Below, in pieces: positions 32,256 through 41,244 of a stretch of 57,566 nucleotides of DNA; the stretch's first letter is position 1; each line of letters starts with the position of its first letter. Source of the DNA: Nocardia jejuensis NBRC 103114 (GTDB lineage Bacteria > Actinomycetota > Actinomycetes > Mycobacteriales > Mycobacteriaceae); NCBI RefSeq assembly GCF_001613145.1, contig NZ_BDBU01000057.1, forward strand, positions 1 through 57,566. The letters are read 5' to 3'. Made by a program: the position numbers and the translations under genes. Under the pieces are notes generated by a model, which saw only the letters and a list, made by a program, of their open reading frames with translations, was not told the DNA's origin and ran no database searches.

Positions 32256-33845
32256 TCAGCGATCGGCAGCCTGGTCGGCGGCGCGTTCTGGCGCCGGGGG
32301 TTGGACCGGCGGGAGCGTCGCGGCCGGAGACACGGTGCCGTTGCGGCGGGGTCGTGCGGGCGACGCGACGTCGGTCCACACTGACGTGGGCTCCTTGCGA
32401 CCCCGGAGGTGGATGGTGTCGTGGGCGAGCCACTTGCCGCGCTCGAAGTCCGAGGCGGCGTCGATGACGGCCTGACTGGCCAGCAGTCGCCGCGGGACCT
32501 GCTTGGCCTCGGTGGTGAGGCGGGCCGCCTCGTTCACCGCGTCGCCGATGACGGTGAACTCCAGCCGGGTGTCCGCGCCGATGTCACCGGCGAAGACCAG
32601 ACCGCGCGCCAAGCCGATTCCGATATCGAGCTCCGCCAGCGCGGCGACCTCGTCGCGAATGCGACGGGCGGCGCGCAGGGCGGGGGTGGCGTTGTCGTCC
32701 AGGGCGATGGGCGCACCGAAAATGCACAGTGCCGCATCACCTTCGAACTTGTTGACCAGTCCGTGATTGTCCTCGGTGGCAGCGACCACGATGGACAGCA
32801 GCCGGTTCAATTTGGCCACGAAATCGTGCGGGGCCAACTCGGTCGACAGGGCCACCGATCCGGTCACATCCACGAAAAGCGCTGTGACAACTCGCATATC
32901 GCCGGTCAGATTGGCAGGACCGGTTGTGGCGGACAGGGCGCGCTCGGCGACCTCGTTGCCCACGTGCCGTCCGAACACGGTCCGCATGCGTTCTCGCTCA
33001 CGCAGATTCGCGGCCAGCTCGTTCACCGAATGCTCGAGCCGGCCGATCTCGCTGGAACTGCCGATGGGCACGCTCACGTCGAGTTCACCGTGCGCGATCC
33101 GATCCAGAGCGTCGCGCAGGGTGCCCATCGGGGTGGCGACGGCGCGGGCCAGCGCGGCGGTGGCCACCGCGCCCGCCGACAATCCGACCACCGCCAGATA
33201 CAGCCCGGTCCTGATCCGGTGCGTGGGATCCGACGAGGGGTCCGCGAGCACGGTGATGAGCATGAAAAGCGGTACCGCACCGGTCACCGCGAAGGTCACC
33301 AGCACCCGGGTGAGCACGCTGGAACTCCAGTGCACGCTGCCGTCGGTGACCTCGGCGATCACCGGAATCGTGGGCCGGATCAGCCGGTCCACGATCAGAT
33401 AGGTCAGCGCGGCCGACTCGAACCCGCCGAGCATGAACATCGAGAGCACCACCGCGAAATCCCGCTGCGGGGTGTCGTGCGCGAACACCGCCGCCGCGAC
33501 GACGACGCCGGGAATCCAGATCGCCAGCGCCCGCAGCGTGATGCCCATGGGCAGATGCAGCAGGCGCTGTGCCTCGGTTTCGGTGGGCGGGCGCCGCTGA
33601 TCGAGCCAGCCGAAGTAGTGCTCCCGGTCCCGCACCGCGAGCACGATGCCCACCAGCGCACCCAGCGTCGGATAGATCGAGACCTGGATGAAGGTGGTGA
33701 TCCAGCTCGATCCGAGCCGGGTGAAGAATCCGCTCAACCACAGTTCCGTGGTGATGACCGCCAGGCCGCTGAGGTTGCAGGCCATGACGACCGCCGACAG
33801 CCCCCATCGCGCGCGCAGCGCCCAGAGAATCGCTCTGCTGATCAC
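32256..33845 (-). CDS. Membrane adenylate/guanylate cyclase with HAMP domain
   Basis: 529 residues from a GTG at 33845. Six membrane helices in the first 260 residues, then a HAMP linker (LARAVATPMGTLRDALDRIAHGELDVSVPIGSSSEIGRL) and a class III cyclase domain. Metal ligands are visible: VTALFVDVTGSVALS with Asp326 and NKFEGDAALCIFGAP with the second Asp. FTVIGDAVNEAARLTTEAK supplies the transition-state region. The layout equals mycobacterial Rv1318c/Rv1319c/Rv3645-type cyclases, which make cAMP in response to membrane state. The C-terminus is Pro-rich. Confidence 0.9.
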   Translation of the reverse strand: MISRAILWALRARWGLSAVVMACNLSGLAVITTELWLSGFFTRLGSSWITTFIQVSIYPTLGALVGIVLAVRDREHYFGWLDQRRPPTETEAQRLLHLPMGITLRALAIWIPGVVVAAAVFAHDTPQRDFAVVLSMFMLGGFESAALTYLIVDRLIRPTIPVIAEVTDGSVHWSSSVLTRVLVTFAVTGAVPLFMLITVLADPSSDPTHRIRTGLYLAVVGLSAGAVATAALARAVATPMGTLRDALDRIAHGELDVSVPIGSSSEIGRLEHSVNELAANLRERERMRTVFGRHVGNEVAERALSATTGPANLTGDMRVVTALFVDVTGSVALSTELAPHDFVAKLNRLLSIVVAATEDNHGLVNKFEGDAALCIFGAPIALDDNATPALRAARRIRDEVAALAELDIGIGLARGLVFAGDIGADTRLEFTVIGDAVNEAARLTTEAKQVPRRLLASQAVIDAASDFERGKWLAHDTIHLRGRKEPTSVWTDVASPARPRRNGTVSPAATLPPVQPPAPERAADQAADR

Positions 33846-33981
33846 GTCGCCAGAGGCGTCGCGGGGGCGACGTCGGTCGGTACGGTCATAGCGGTCGTGT
33901 GCCTCGGGTGTCGTCCGGCTGTTGCTCAGGACTTTAGAGATCTTTTGCCCGGGAATGCGCGTTTGTGAGCAATTGCTCCGA

Positions 33982-34683
33982 TCAGGTCAGCAGCACCAGC
34001 CATACCGCGACGTAATGGCAGATCGCGGCCACCACCGTTGCGGCATGGAAGAACTCGTGATGCCCGAAGACCTCCGGCCACGGATCCGGCCAGCGCGAGG
34101 CATACAGGATCCCGCCCACGCTGTAGGCGATGCCGCCCGCGAGCAACAGCAGGACCGGCGTCCAGCCGACATTCCCGATCAGCGTTCCGGCCACCGGCAC
34201 GATCGCCCAGCCCAGCAGCAGGTACAGCGGCACGCCCACCCAGCGGGGAGCGGTGGGCCACAACATCTTCAACGCGACGCCCGCGAGCGCGCCCACCCAG
34301 ACCGTGACGAGCAATATGGTTCCCGCTCGCCCGCGCACCCCCAGGAGTGCGAACGGGGTGTAACTGCCCGCGATGAACAGGAAGATCATCGAGTGATCGG
34401 CCCGCTTCATCCACATGCGCGCACGATCGGTGGCCCAGTTCACCCGGTGATAGGTGGCGCTGATCCCGAAGACCCCGCACACGGTAAGCCCGTACACGAG
34501 CGTGGACCAGGCCGCCGTCGTGGATACCGTGGCAGCCTTGCTGACCAGGGCGATCACCGCGATGGCGGCGAAGCCCACCGCCCACAGGTGGATCCACCCG
34601 CGCATGCGGGGTTTGACCAACTCGTCTCGGACGGATTCGAGTGCGTCCGCAACCAGGGCGGCCGGCTTCACAGTGTCGGACAC
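33982..34683 (-). CDS. Hemolysin III / PAQR-type seven-helix membrane protein
   Basis: 233 residues from a GTG at 34683 behind GAGGAGG. Seven membrane helices with the family signatures: SATYHRVNW in helix 2-3, RADHSMIFLFIAGSYTPF, and C-terminal HHEFFHAATVVAAICHYVA with the conserved His pairs that bind zinc in the PAQR family. Corresponds to Rv1085c. Function in bacteria is uncertain (membrane homeostasis; haemolytic activity only in some). A 22-bp perfect palindrome upstream suggests a dedicated repressor. Confidence 0.88.
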   Translation of the reverse strand: MSDTVKPAALVADALESVRDELVKPRMRGWIHLWAVGFAAIAVIALVSKAATVSTTAAWSTLVYGLTVCGVFGISATYHRVNWATDRARMWMKRADHSMIFLFIAGSYTPFALLGVRGRAGTILLVTVWVGALAGVALKMLWPTAPRWVGVPLYLLLGWAIVPVAGTLIGNVGWTPVLLLLAGGIAYSVGGILYASRWPDPWPEVFGHHEFFHAATVVAAICHYVAVWLVLLT

Positions 34684-34698
34684 CGGTTACCTCCTCAG

Positions 34699-34720
34699 TA
34701 ACCTACGGTACCGTAGGTTA
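34699..34720. promoter_or_regulatory. 22-bp perfect palindrome upstream of the hemolysin III gene
   Basis: Left arm TAACCTACGGT and its exact complement, centred between bases 34709 and 34710, only 15 bp from the hemolysin III GTG. Its position, overlapping the presumed transcription start, and its dyad are typical of TetR-family operators. No regulator gene lies beside it. Confidence 0.7.
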
Positions 34721-34915
34721 GCGCCGGAAAAGCGCGATAGTGATCGTCGTGACCCTCTGGTTCATCCTCGTTCCGAAACGCGGCAACCGGTGGAGTTCCG
34801 TTCCGGGTAACTCGTCGGGTACGTCCGAAATCGTGTGAGCTCCACACCGCACCACGCGTGCTCACCGGCCATGGCTCTCTGCCGTGCGGCAAATCCCGGG
34901 GAGGCGGGGGAGCGT

Positions 34916-35707
34916 ATGTTGATTGCCGTGAAGGTTGCGAGTCAGGTGCGCGGGCTCCCGTATCGGATTTACGAGGCTCGGCTGTCGAAGCAGCTGGCGG
35001 GCAGACAACATCCCCGGCATGTCGCGGTGATGTGTGACGGCAACCGGCGGTGGGCGCGCGAGAACGGATTCACCGATGTGAGTCACGGGCACCGCGTCGG
35101 GGCGCTCAAGATCGCAGAACTGGTCGGTTGGTGCGGCGAGGTCGGCATCGAGATGGTGACCCTCTACCTGCTGTCCAACGAGAACCTCGGCCGGGACGCG
35201 GACGAGCTCGAGACCCTCTACGAGGTGATCACCGATGTCGTGGAGGAACTCTCCGCGCCGGAACAGAATTGGAGCGTCCGCATCGTCGGCGCCCTGCACC
35301 AGCTACCGGAGGACGTGGCCAAGCGGCTGCGCTACGCCGCGGACTGCACCCACGGCCGCAACGGCGTGCACGTGAACGTGGCCATCGGCTACGGCGGCCG
35401 CCAGGAGATCGCCGACGCCGTGCGCTCGCTGGTCCGCCAGGAGATCGAGGCGGGCGAGACCGGTGAGGATCTGGTGCAGTCCATCACCGTCGACGCCATC
35501 GGCCAGCACCTGTACACCTCGGGTCAGCCAGATCCGGATCTGGTCATCCGCACCTCCGGTGAGCAGCGGCTCTCGGGATTCCTGCTGTGGCAGAGCGCCT
35601 ATTCGGAGATCTGGTTCACCGAGGTGTTCTGGCCGGAGTTCCGGCGGGTGGATTTCCTGCGCGCACTGCGCGATTACGCGGCCAGGCATCGGCGCTTCGG
35701 CGTCTGA
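34916..35707 (+). CDS. Short-chain Z-isoprenyl diphosphate synthase (Rv1086-like)
   Basis: 263 residues from the ATG at 34916 with a GGGGGAG site; a GTG four codons on is possible. cis-Prenyltransferase signatures HVAVMCDGNRRWARENG near residue 40, TLYLLSNENLGR and RTSGEQRLSGFLLWQSAYSEIWF are intact. In M. tuberculosis the homologue Rv1086 makes omega,E,Z-farnesyl diphosphate, the first intermediate of decaprenyl phosphate. The gene order beside hemolysin III supports that assignment over the decaprenyl enzyme Rv2361c. Confidence 0.88.
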   Translation: MLIAVKVASQVRGLPYRIYEARLSKQLAGRQHPRHVAVMCDGNRRWARENGFTDVSHGHRVGALKIAELVGWCGEVGIEMVTLYLLSNENLGRDADELETLYEVITDVVEELSAPEQNWSVRIVGALHQLPEDVAKRLRYAADCTHGRNGVHVNVAIGYGGRQEIADAVRSLVRQEIEAGETGEDLVQSITVDAIGQHLYTSGQPDPDLVIRTSGEQRLSGFLLWQSAYSEIWFTEVFWPEFRRVDFLRALRDYAARHRRFGV

Positions 35708-35839
35708 CGAGGGTAAACCGACACTGCGGCGGCAAGTCGGCTACGGCGCCGCCGCATTGGACACGGCAATTCAACGGTTTCGTTGCAGTGCAATGGCTTA
35801 CGGCATTGCCGTGGTGATGCTGCAGTAGCGTCGGACGGC

Positions 35840-36490
35840 ATGAGCGAGCTGCGCGAGGGGCAGAGCAGCCCCGCGGAATTCCGGAACGATCGAGGCGATG
35901 CGAGCATCGCGATCACCGATTCGAGCGACACGATCACCGATCCGTACATCACCTACGAGGAGTTCGGCCGCCGCTTTCTCGAATACGCGGCCTCCCCGGA
36001 ACGAATCGCGGGGGCCTTCGAGAAACTCACCGGCGAGGAGTTCGCCTTCGGGCCGATCGGCGCGGGACCGGGAAAGATCGCGAAACTCTCGGCCGCGGTC
36101 CGGCTGGGGCAGCCGCGGCTCAATCGTGAGGTGCAGGACAATATTTCGTTCGATCTGGTGATTCCACTGGATGTCGATCTGCTGATCGACCTATCGGTCG
36201 ACAGATATCCGTTTCATGTGGACGGCACGATTCACCTGCATCTCACCGTGCGCACCGCGCCGCCGCTGCGCGTTCTGATCGAGATCGACGAACCGCAGCC
36301 GAGCAATGTGCGGATCAACGTGGCGAGCGCGTCCCGCCGCGGCGAACTGCTGCGCATCATCGCCAGCGTCGATCACGAGATCCGCCGCTTCGTGGCGCGC
36401 TACATCGCCGAGGAGATCCGCAAGCCGAACATCCGGGCGGCCATCGACATCGACGTGGCCGGCCGCCTGGACGCTGCCTGGACGCTGTGA
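35840..36490 (+). CDS. Conserved actinobacterial protein of unknown function
   Basis: 216 residues from the ATG at 35840. No signal peptide or membrane helix. An N-terminal part (ITYEEFGRRFLEYAASPERIAGAFEKLTGEEFAFGPIGAGP) leads into a beta-rich middle (ISFDLVIPLDVDLLIDLSVDRYPFHVDGTIHLHLTVRTAPPLRVLIEI) and a C-terminal helix (EIRRFVARYIAEEIRKPNI). The pattern could be a lipid-binding or barrel-like fold, but that is a guess. It converges with coaA only 18 bp away. Confidence 0.65.
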   Translation: MSELREGQSSPAEFRNDRGDASIAITDSSDTITDPYITYEEFGRRFLEYAASPERIAGAFEKLTGEEFAFGPIGAGPGKIAKLSAAVRLGQPRLNREVQDNISFDLVIPLDVDLLIDLSVDRYPFHVDGTIHLHLTVRTAPPLRVLIEIDEPQPSNVRINVASASRRGELLRIIASVDHEIRRFVARYIAEEIRKPNIRAAIDIDVAGRLDAAWTL

Positions 36491-36508
36491 CCGCCCGCGC
36501 GCGACAGC

Positions 36509-37432
36509 TCAGAGCTTGCGCAGGCGCAACCGGTTGATGGTGTGGTCGGAATCCTTGCGCAGCACCAGGGTCGCGCGCGGCCGGGTCGGCAGGATGTTGT
36601 CCACCAGGTTCGGCCGGTTGGTGTTGTGCCAGATCTCCTTGGCGGCGTTGGTCGCCTCCTGATCGTTGAACTTCGCGTAGTGATGGAAGTGCGAGTTCGG
36701 ATCGGCGAAGGCGGTCTGGCGCAGCGACAGGAACCGCTGCACGTACCAGTTCTCGATGTCCTCGATGCGCGCGTCCACGTAGACCGAGAAGTCGAACAGG
36801 TCCGAGACCATCAGGCGCGGCCCGGTCTGCAGGACGTTGAGGCCCTCCACGATCAGGATGTCGGGCTGGCGCACGCAGTGGTATTCACCGGGCACGATGT
36901 CGTACGCGATGTGCGAGTACACCGGCGCGCAGACCTCGGACGCACCGGATTTCACCTCGGTGACGAAGCGCAGCAGCTTGCGGCGGTCGTAGGACTCCGG
37001 GAAACCCTTGCGGTGCATGATGCCGCGCCGGGTGAGTTCGGCTGTGGGATACAGGAACCCGTCGGTGGTGACCAGATCCACCCGCGGATGGTGATCCCAG
37101 CGCGCCAGCAGCGCCTGCAGCACGCGCGCGGTGGTGGACTTGCCGACCGCCACCGAGCCCGCCACGCCGATCACGAACGGCACCTGGCGGTCCGGATGGG
37201 TTTCCCCGAGGAAGGTGGCGGTGGCGGCGAAGAGCCGCTGTCTGGCGGCCACCTGGAGATGGATGAGGCGAGCCAGCGGCAGGTAGACCTCGGCGACCTC
37301 CTCGAGGTCGATCTGCTCACCCAGACCGCGCAGGCCCACCAGCTCTTCCTCGGTCAGCACCAAGGGGGTCGACTTGCGCAGTGTGCGCCACTGCTTCCGA
37401 TCGAATTCCACATAGGGACTCGGTTCGCTCAT
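36509..37432 (-). CDS. coaA: Type I pantothenate kinase
   Basis: 307 residues from the ATG at 37432. It phosphorylates pantothenate, the first and controlling step of CoA synthesis. The P-loop GVAGSVAVGKST lies at residues 89-100; DLVTTDGFLYPTAEL and YDIVPGEYHCVRQPDILIVEGLNVLQ follow, with the feedback-relevant FSVYVDARIEDIENWYVQRFLSLR segment. Equivalent to Rv1092c, and length is normal. Confidence 0.95.
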   Translation of the reverse strand: MSEPSPYVEFDRKQWRTLRKSTPLVLTEEELVGLRGLGEQIDLEEVAEVYLPLARLIHLQVAARQRLFAATATFLGETHPDRQVPFVIGVAGSVAVGKSTTARVLQALLARWDHHPRVDLVTTDGFLYPTAELTRRGIMHRKGFPESYDRRKLLRFVTEVKSGASEVCAPVYSHIAYDIVPGEYHCVRQPDILIVEGLNVLQTGPRLMVSDLFDFSVYVDARIEDIENWYVQRFLSLRQTAFADPNSHFHHYAKFNDQEATNAAKEIWHNTNRPNLVDNILPTRPRATLVLRKDSDHTINRLRLRKL

Positions 37433-37665
37433 CCGTGCCACTCAGCCACGCCCTCGCATCGAAGAACAACAGCTGCGCTCGGGCGAATTCTCACACCGGC
37501 CGTGCCCGGGGCGGTGAGATTCGGTCCACACCTCTCGCATACGCGAATTGTGCTCGGGGCCGACAGAGCGGTGAACACCAGGTGTACCTACTCGCCGGTA
37601 ACCGGCGTGAGATAGGCCACGCTCGGGTGTCCCGGGAATCGGTGCGATCAAATAGGGTCGAGGTC

Positions 37666-38862
37666 ATGGGAGCGCATCCACTCGTCACCGACTACCTGCG
37701 ACTGGGCCTGGCCTTCGACCGATTGGAGGAGGGTTTCGTCGACGCCTTCACCGGGGACCCGGCGCTACGCCGCGAGGTGGAGAACGCGCCGAAGCCCGAT
37801 CCGCGCGACCTCGCGCAGCGGGCCGCGGCACTGCGCAAGGAACTGCCCGAGGCCGGACTCTCCAGTGAGCGCACCGAATTCCTGGACGCGCATCTGGTGG
37901 CGCTGGAATGCTCCGGGCGCAAATTCGCCGGCGACGACATCAATTTCATCGACGAGGTGCGCGCGTACTTCGACGTGGATATCGCGCCCGGCGACGAGGC
38001 CGACTATCGCGAGGCGCACCGGCAGCTGGAGGAGACACTGCCCGGCGACGGCGAACTCCTCGACCGGCTGACCACGCACCGCCGTGGTGACGAGATCCCG
38101 CCCGAGCGGCTGCGGGAGTGCGTCGCGGCGTTCTCCGGGGCGCTGCGCGAGTTGGTGCGCGAGCGCTATCCGCTGCCCGATCACGAACGCGTGGAATACG
38201 AAGTGGTGGGCGACAAGCCGTGGTCCGGCTTCAATTACTACCTCGGCAACTACCAGTCCAGGGTCGCCATCAATTCCGATCTGAAGCAGCACATGTCGCA
38301 GCTGCCGCATCTGATCGCGCACGAGTCGTACCCGGGCCATCACACCGAGCACTGCCGCAAGGAGGCCGGACTGGTGGCGGCCGGGCAGGACGAGCAGACG
38401 CTGTTCGTGGTGAACACCCCGCAGTGCCTGATGGCCGAGGGGCTCGCGGATCTGGCGCTGAAATCCATCGTCGGCCCGGGCTGGGGCGTATGGGCGCAGG
38501 AGATCTACGCGGATCTCGGACTGCGCTTCGATGGTGAACGGGCCGAACGGATTTCGGCCGCTTCGGCGAATCTGCTCGGTGTGCGCCAGGATGCGGCGCT
38601 GCTGCTGCACGATCGCCGGCGCGATGCGGACGAGGTGGCGTTGTTCCTGCAGCGCTGGAGTCTGACCACTCCCGAGCGCGCGCGCCAATCGCTGCGCTTC
38701 CTGTCCTCGCCGCTGTGGCGAGCCTACATCTCGACCTACGTGGAGGGATACAAGTTGCTCGGCGGCTGGCTGAACGCAGCCGCCGATGCAGGGGAGCGAT
38801 CGGAGCGATTCCGCCGCCTCTTGGACGAACCCCTCACACCCGGCGCGATTCGCGGGATGTGA
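37666..38862 (+). CDS. DUF885 putative metallopeptidase
   Basis: 398 residues from the ATG at 37666. The HESYPGHH motif near residue 220, preceded by SQLPHLIAHESYPGHHTEH, is the signature of DUF885 proteins and resembles a zinc-binding site; the following NTPQCLMAEGLADLAL contains a possible third ligand Glu. No signal peptide. Substrate unknown. Shorter than the 550-residue bacterial DUF885 proteins, lacking much of the N-terminal lobe. It diverges from coaA. Confidence 0.78.
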   Translation: MGAHPLVTDYLRLGLAFDRLEEGFVDAFTGDPALRREVENAPKPDPRDLAQRAAALRKELPEAGLSSERTEFLDAHLVALECSGRKFAGDDINFIDEVRAYFDVDIAPGDEADYREAHRQLEETLPGDGELLDRLTTHRRGDEIPPERLRECVAAFSGALRELVRERYPLPDHERVEYEVVGDKPWSGFNYYLGNYQSRVAINSDLKQHMSQLPHLIAHESYPGHHTEHCRKEAGLVAAGQDEQTLFVVNTPQCLMAEGLADLALKSIVGPGWGVWAQEIYADLGLRFDGERAERISAASANLLGVRQDAALLLHDRRRDADEVALFLQRWSLTTPERARQSLRFLSSPLWRAYISTYVEGYKLLGGWLNAAADAGERSERFRRLLDEPLTPGAIRGM

Positions 38863-38893
38863 GGGGCTACTCCCCGACTGTCTTGCGGGCGGG

Positions 38894-39004
38894 TTACGCG
38901 CCCCAGCTGGCGCAGGAGGCGCCGCCGCTGGAAAGGGTGCACAGGGTCTTCAGGAACGTGAAGAAGATGTCCTGGATTCCGCCGCCGGCGATGTTGTACA
39001 GCAT
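38894..39004 (-). CDS. 36-residue peptide
   Basis: ATG at 39004 behind GAGGTAAACAG, stop at 38894-38896. The peptide starts MLYNIAGGGIQDIFFTFLKT and ends in a Gly/Ser-rich part with two cysteines (LCTLSSGGASCASWGA). The first 22 residues form an amphipathic or membrane-seeking helix. The good ribosome site argues for translation. Not recognised; could be a secreted or membrane-active peptide. Located between DUF885 and the ZTP-glyA leader on the opposite strand. Confidence 0.5.
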   Translation of the reverse strand: MLYNIAGGGIQDIFFTFLKTLCTLSSGGASCASWGA

Positions 39005-39260
39005 CTGTTTACCTCGAAAGCTAGTTTGGGCCAATGCCACTGGCGCATTACCGGCCAGCGCGGCGTAACAATACCGAGAATTGTTGCCTCGTCATAGCCC
39101 GAATAATCGACCCTGTCCACCGATACGGACGAACCAGGCACCGACGTCGGCGATCGAGGAATCGCGCCTCCGAGTTCAGGAGCGCGATTCGAGATTTCGG
39201 GGTCGTGCGCGCGGGTCGCCCGGAGCGGTGGCCGGAGGCGCGCGGCCCGCCCGATATGAT

Positions 39261-39342
39261 GCGATCACCGCGACTGGCGCACTCGAGGTGGAAACAACCA
39301 CCGGGAAGCAACGACGTCTCGCACCGCGCGCCTGGGTGCTCG
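39261..39342 (+). promoter_or_regulatory. ZTP riboswitch (pfl motif) upstream of glyA
   Basis: Conserved blocks appear in order: GCGACTGGCG at 39270-39279, a GGTGG/CCACC hairpin (39287-39291 with 39298-39302) followed by GGGAAGC, then GCACC...CGCCTGGGTGC (39321-39339), where GCACC pairs with GGTGC and the CGCCTGGG loop is the ZTP signature. ZTP riboswitches sense the purine alarmone ZTP/ZMP that builds up when 10-formyl-tetrahydrofolate is short, and switch on one-carbon genes such as glyA. A GGGG/CCCC hairpin at 39352-39363 and the GGAGG at 39380-39384 probably form the expression platform. Confidence 0.75.
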
Positions 39343-39389
39343 ACGAGCCCTGGGGTCTACCCCCGGGGTATCCGAGTACGGAGGTTGCG

Positions 39390-40760
39390 ATGCAACGGCA
39401 CGAAGCTACCGAGACACTGAACCCCCTGGCCGGGGCCGCTCCGGCGGCCAATACACTCGGCGGCGTGACCCAGACGAGTACCTCTGTGAACAACCAGTCC
39501 CTCGCCGAACTCGATCCCGAGGTCGCCGAGGCCATGGGTGGAGAGCTCGCCCGCCAGCGCGACACCCTCGAGATGATCGCCTCGGAGAACTTCGTGCCGC
39601 GTGCGGTGCTGCAGGCCCAGGGCAGCGTGCTGACCAACAAGTACGCCGAGGGCTACCCGGGCCGCCGCTACTACGGCGGTTGCGAGAACGTCGACGTCGT
39701 CGAGGACCTGGCCCGCACCCGCGTCACCGAGCTGTTCGGCGCGGAGTACGCGAACGTCCAGCCGCACTCGGGCGCGCAGGCCAACGCCGCGGTGCTGCAC
39801 GCGCTGATGACCCCGGGCGAGAAGCTGCTCGGCCTGGATCTCGCGCACGGCGGTCACCTCACCCACGGCATGCGGCTGAACTTCTCCGGCAAGCTGTACG
39901 AGGTGCACGCCTACGGTGTGTCCAAGGAAGATCACCGCGTCGACATGGACGAGGTCCGCAAGCTCGCTCGCGAGTCCCGCCCGAAGGTGATCGTCGCCGG
40001 GTGGTCCGCCTACCCGCGGCATCTGGACTTCGCCGCCTTCCGTGAGATCGCGGACGAGGTCGGCGCGTACCTGTGGGTCGATATGGCGCACTTCGCCGGA
40101 CTGGTCGCGGCCGGGCTGCACCCGTCGCCGGTGCCGCACGCGCACGTGGTGTCCTCCACCGTGCACAAGACCCTCGGCGGTCCGCGCTCCGGCCTGATCC
40201 TGGCCAAGGAGGAATTCGCCAAGAAGCTGAACTCGGCGGTGTTCCCGGGCCAGCAGGGCGGGCCGCTCATGCACGCCATCGCCGCCAAGGCCGTGTCCTT
40301 CAAGATCGCCGGCACCCCGGAGTTCAAGGAGCGCCAGGAGCGCACCCTGTCCGGCGCGCGGATCCTGGCCGAGCGTCTCAATGCCGCCGACGTGTCGGGC
40401 AAGGGCATCACCGTGCTCACCGGCGGCACCGATGTGCACCTGGTCCTGGTCGACCTGCGCAACTCCGCGCTGGACGGTCAGCAGGGTGAGGATCTGCTGC
40501 ACGAGGTCGGAATCACGGTGAACCGCAACGCCGTTCCGTTCGACCCCCGCCCGCCGATGGTCACCTCCGGTCTGCGCATCGGCACCGCCGCCCTGGCCAC
40601 CCGCGGCTTCGGTGACACCGAGTGGAACGAGGTCGCGGACATCATCGCGAGCGCCCTCGTCGGCTCCGCGGATCTGGACTCGCTGCGCCGCCGAGTCTCG
40701 AAGCTGGCGCACGACTTCCCGCTGTACGACGGCCTGGAGGACTGGCGTCTGCTCGGCTGA
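39390..40760 (+). CDS. glyA: Serine hydroxymethyltransferase
   Basis: 456 residues from the ATG at 39390, chosen because GGAGG lies five bases upstream and follows the riboswitch. This gives an N-terminal extension of about 30 residues (starts MQRHEATETLNPLAG) before the standard LAELDPEVAEAM; a GTG at 39465 would give a 431-residue protein. The enzyme interconverts serine and glycine with tetrahydrofolate. The PLP Lys is residue 260 in SSTVHKTLGGPRSG; MIASENFV, GYPGRRYYGGCE and WVDMAHFAGLVAAG are intact. Matches Rv1093 by position. Confidence 0.95.
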   Translation: MQRHEATETLNPLAGAAPAANTLGGVTQTSTSVNNQSLAELDPEVAEAMGGELARQRDTLEMIASENFVPRAVLQAQGSVLTNKYAEGYPGRRYYGGCENVDVVEDLARTRVTELFGAEYANVQPHSGAQANAAVLHALMTPGEKLLGLDLAHGGHLTHGMRLNFSGKLYEVHAYGVSKEDHRVDMDEVRKLARESRPKVIVAGWSAYPRHLDFAAFREIADEVGAYLWVDMAHFAGLVAAGLHPSPVPHAHVVSSTVHKTLGGPRSGLILAKEEFAKKLNSAVFPGQQGGPLMHAIAAKAVSFKIAGTPEFKERQERTLSGARILAERLNAADVSGKGITVLTGGTDVHLVLVDLRNSALDGQQGEDLLHEVGITVNRNAVPFDPRPPMVTSGLRIGTAALATRGFGDTEWNEVADIIASALVGSADLDSLRRRVSKLAHDFPLYDGLEDWRLLG

Positions 40761-40775
40761 TCCGCCGACCTGTGG

Positions 40776-40815
40776 ACGGGGCTCGGTGCCATCGAAAGAT
40801 GGTGCGGGGCCCCGT
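40776..40815 (+). terminator. glyA terminator
   Basis: 18-base arms 40776-40793 and 40798-40815 around a GAAA tetraloop, with a few G-T and mismatched positions, followed by TTTCTC. Starts 16 bases after the glyA stop. Confidence 0.85.
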
Positions 40816-40853
40816 TTCTCGTTCCGGCGACCAGGTGCGGGCGCGGAGCGGCG

Positions 40854-41162
40854 TTACCAGCTCCAGAATCGGCGCGGGCCGCCGGTGAGGGCCGGGGCGT
40901 CGGCGGTCACGGTGGCGACCAGTTCGCGCGGGTTCGGGTTCACCCAGTTCCGTTCGGCGGTTCCCGCACGCAGCACGACGGTCGGAACGGTCTCGTTCCC
41001 GCCGGCCACCGAGCGGACGAACGCCGCGGCCTCGGGGTCCTGCCAGATATCGATTTCGCGATGCACGATCCCGTGCCGGTTGAGCACCCGGCGCAGGCGA
41101 GAACAGAACGGGCAGCCCGGACGGCGGTAGACGAGAAGTTCCGGGGCGGCTTCGGCAGACAT
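40854..41162 (-). CDS. Mycoredoxin/glutaredoxin-like protein
   Basis: 102 residues from the ATG at 41162. Glutaredoxin fold with the active site CPFC at residues 17-20 (VYRRPGCPFCSRL), followed by VPTVVL with the cis-Pro. In mycothiol-using bacteria such proteins reduce mixed mycothiol disulfides. The PxxC spacing CPFC differs from the CPYC/CGYC common in Mrx1, so it may be a second mycoredoxin. Confidence 0.85.
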   Translation of the reverse strand: MSAEAAPELLVYRRPGCPFCSRLRRVLNRHGIVHREIDIWQDPEAAAFVRSVAGGNETVPTVVLRAGTAERNWVNPNPRELVATVTADAPALTGGPRRFWSW

Positions 41163-41244
41163 GGCGGAAGTCTAGGTCGCGGTCGCGCCGATCGTGCGCG
41201 CGAACAGGCGAATCGGCCTATCCTGCAAGCGGATCGGAGGCATC

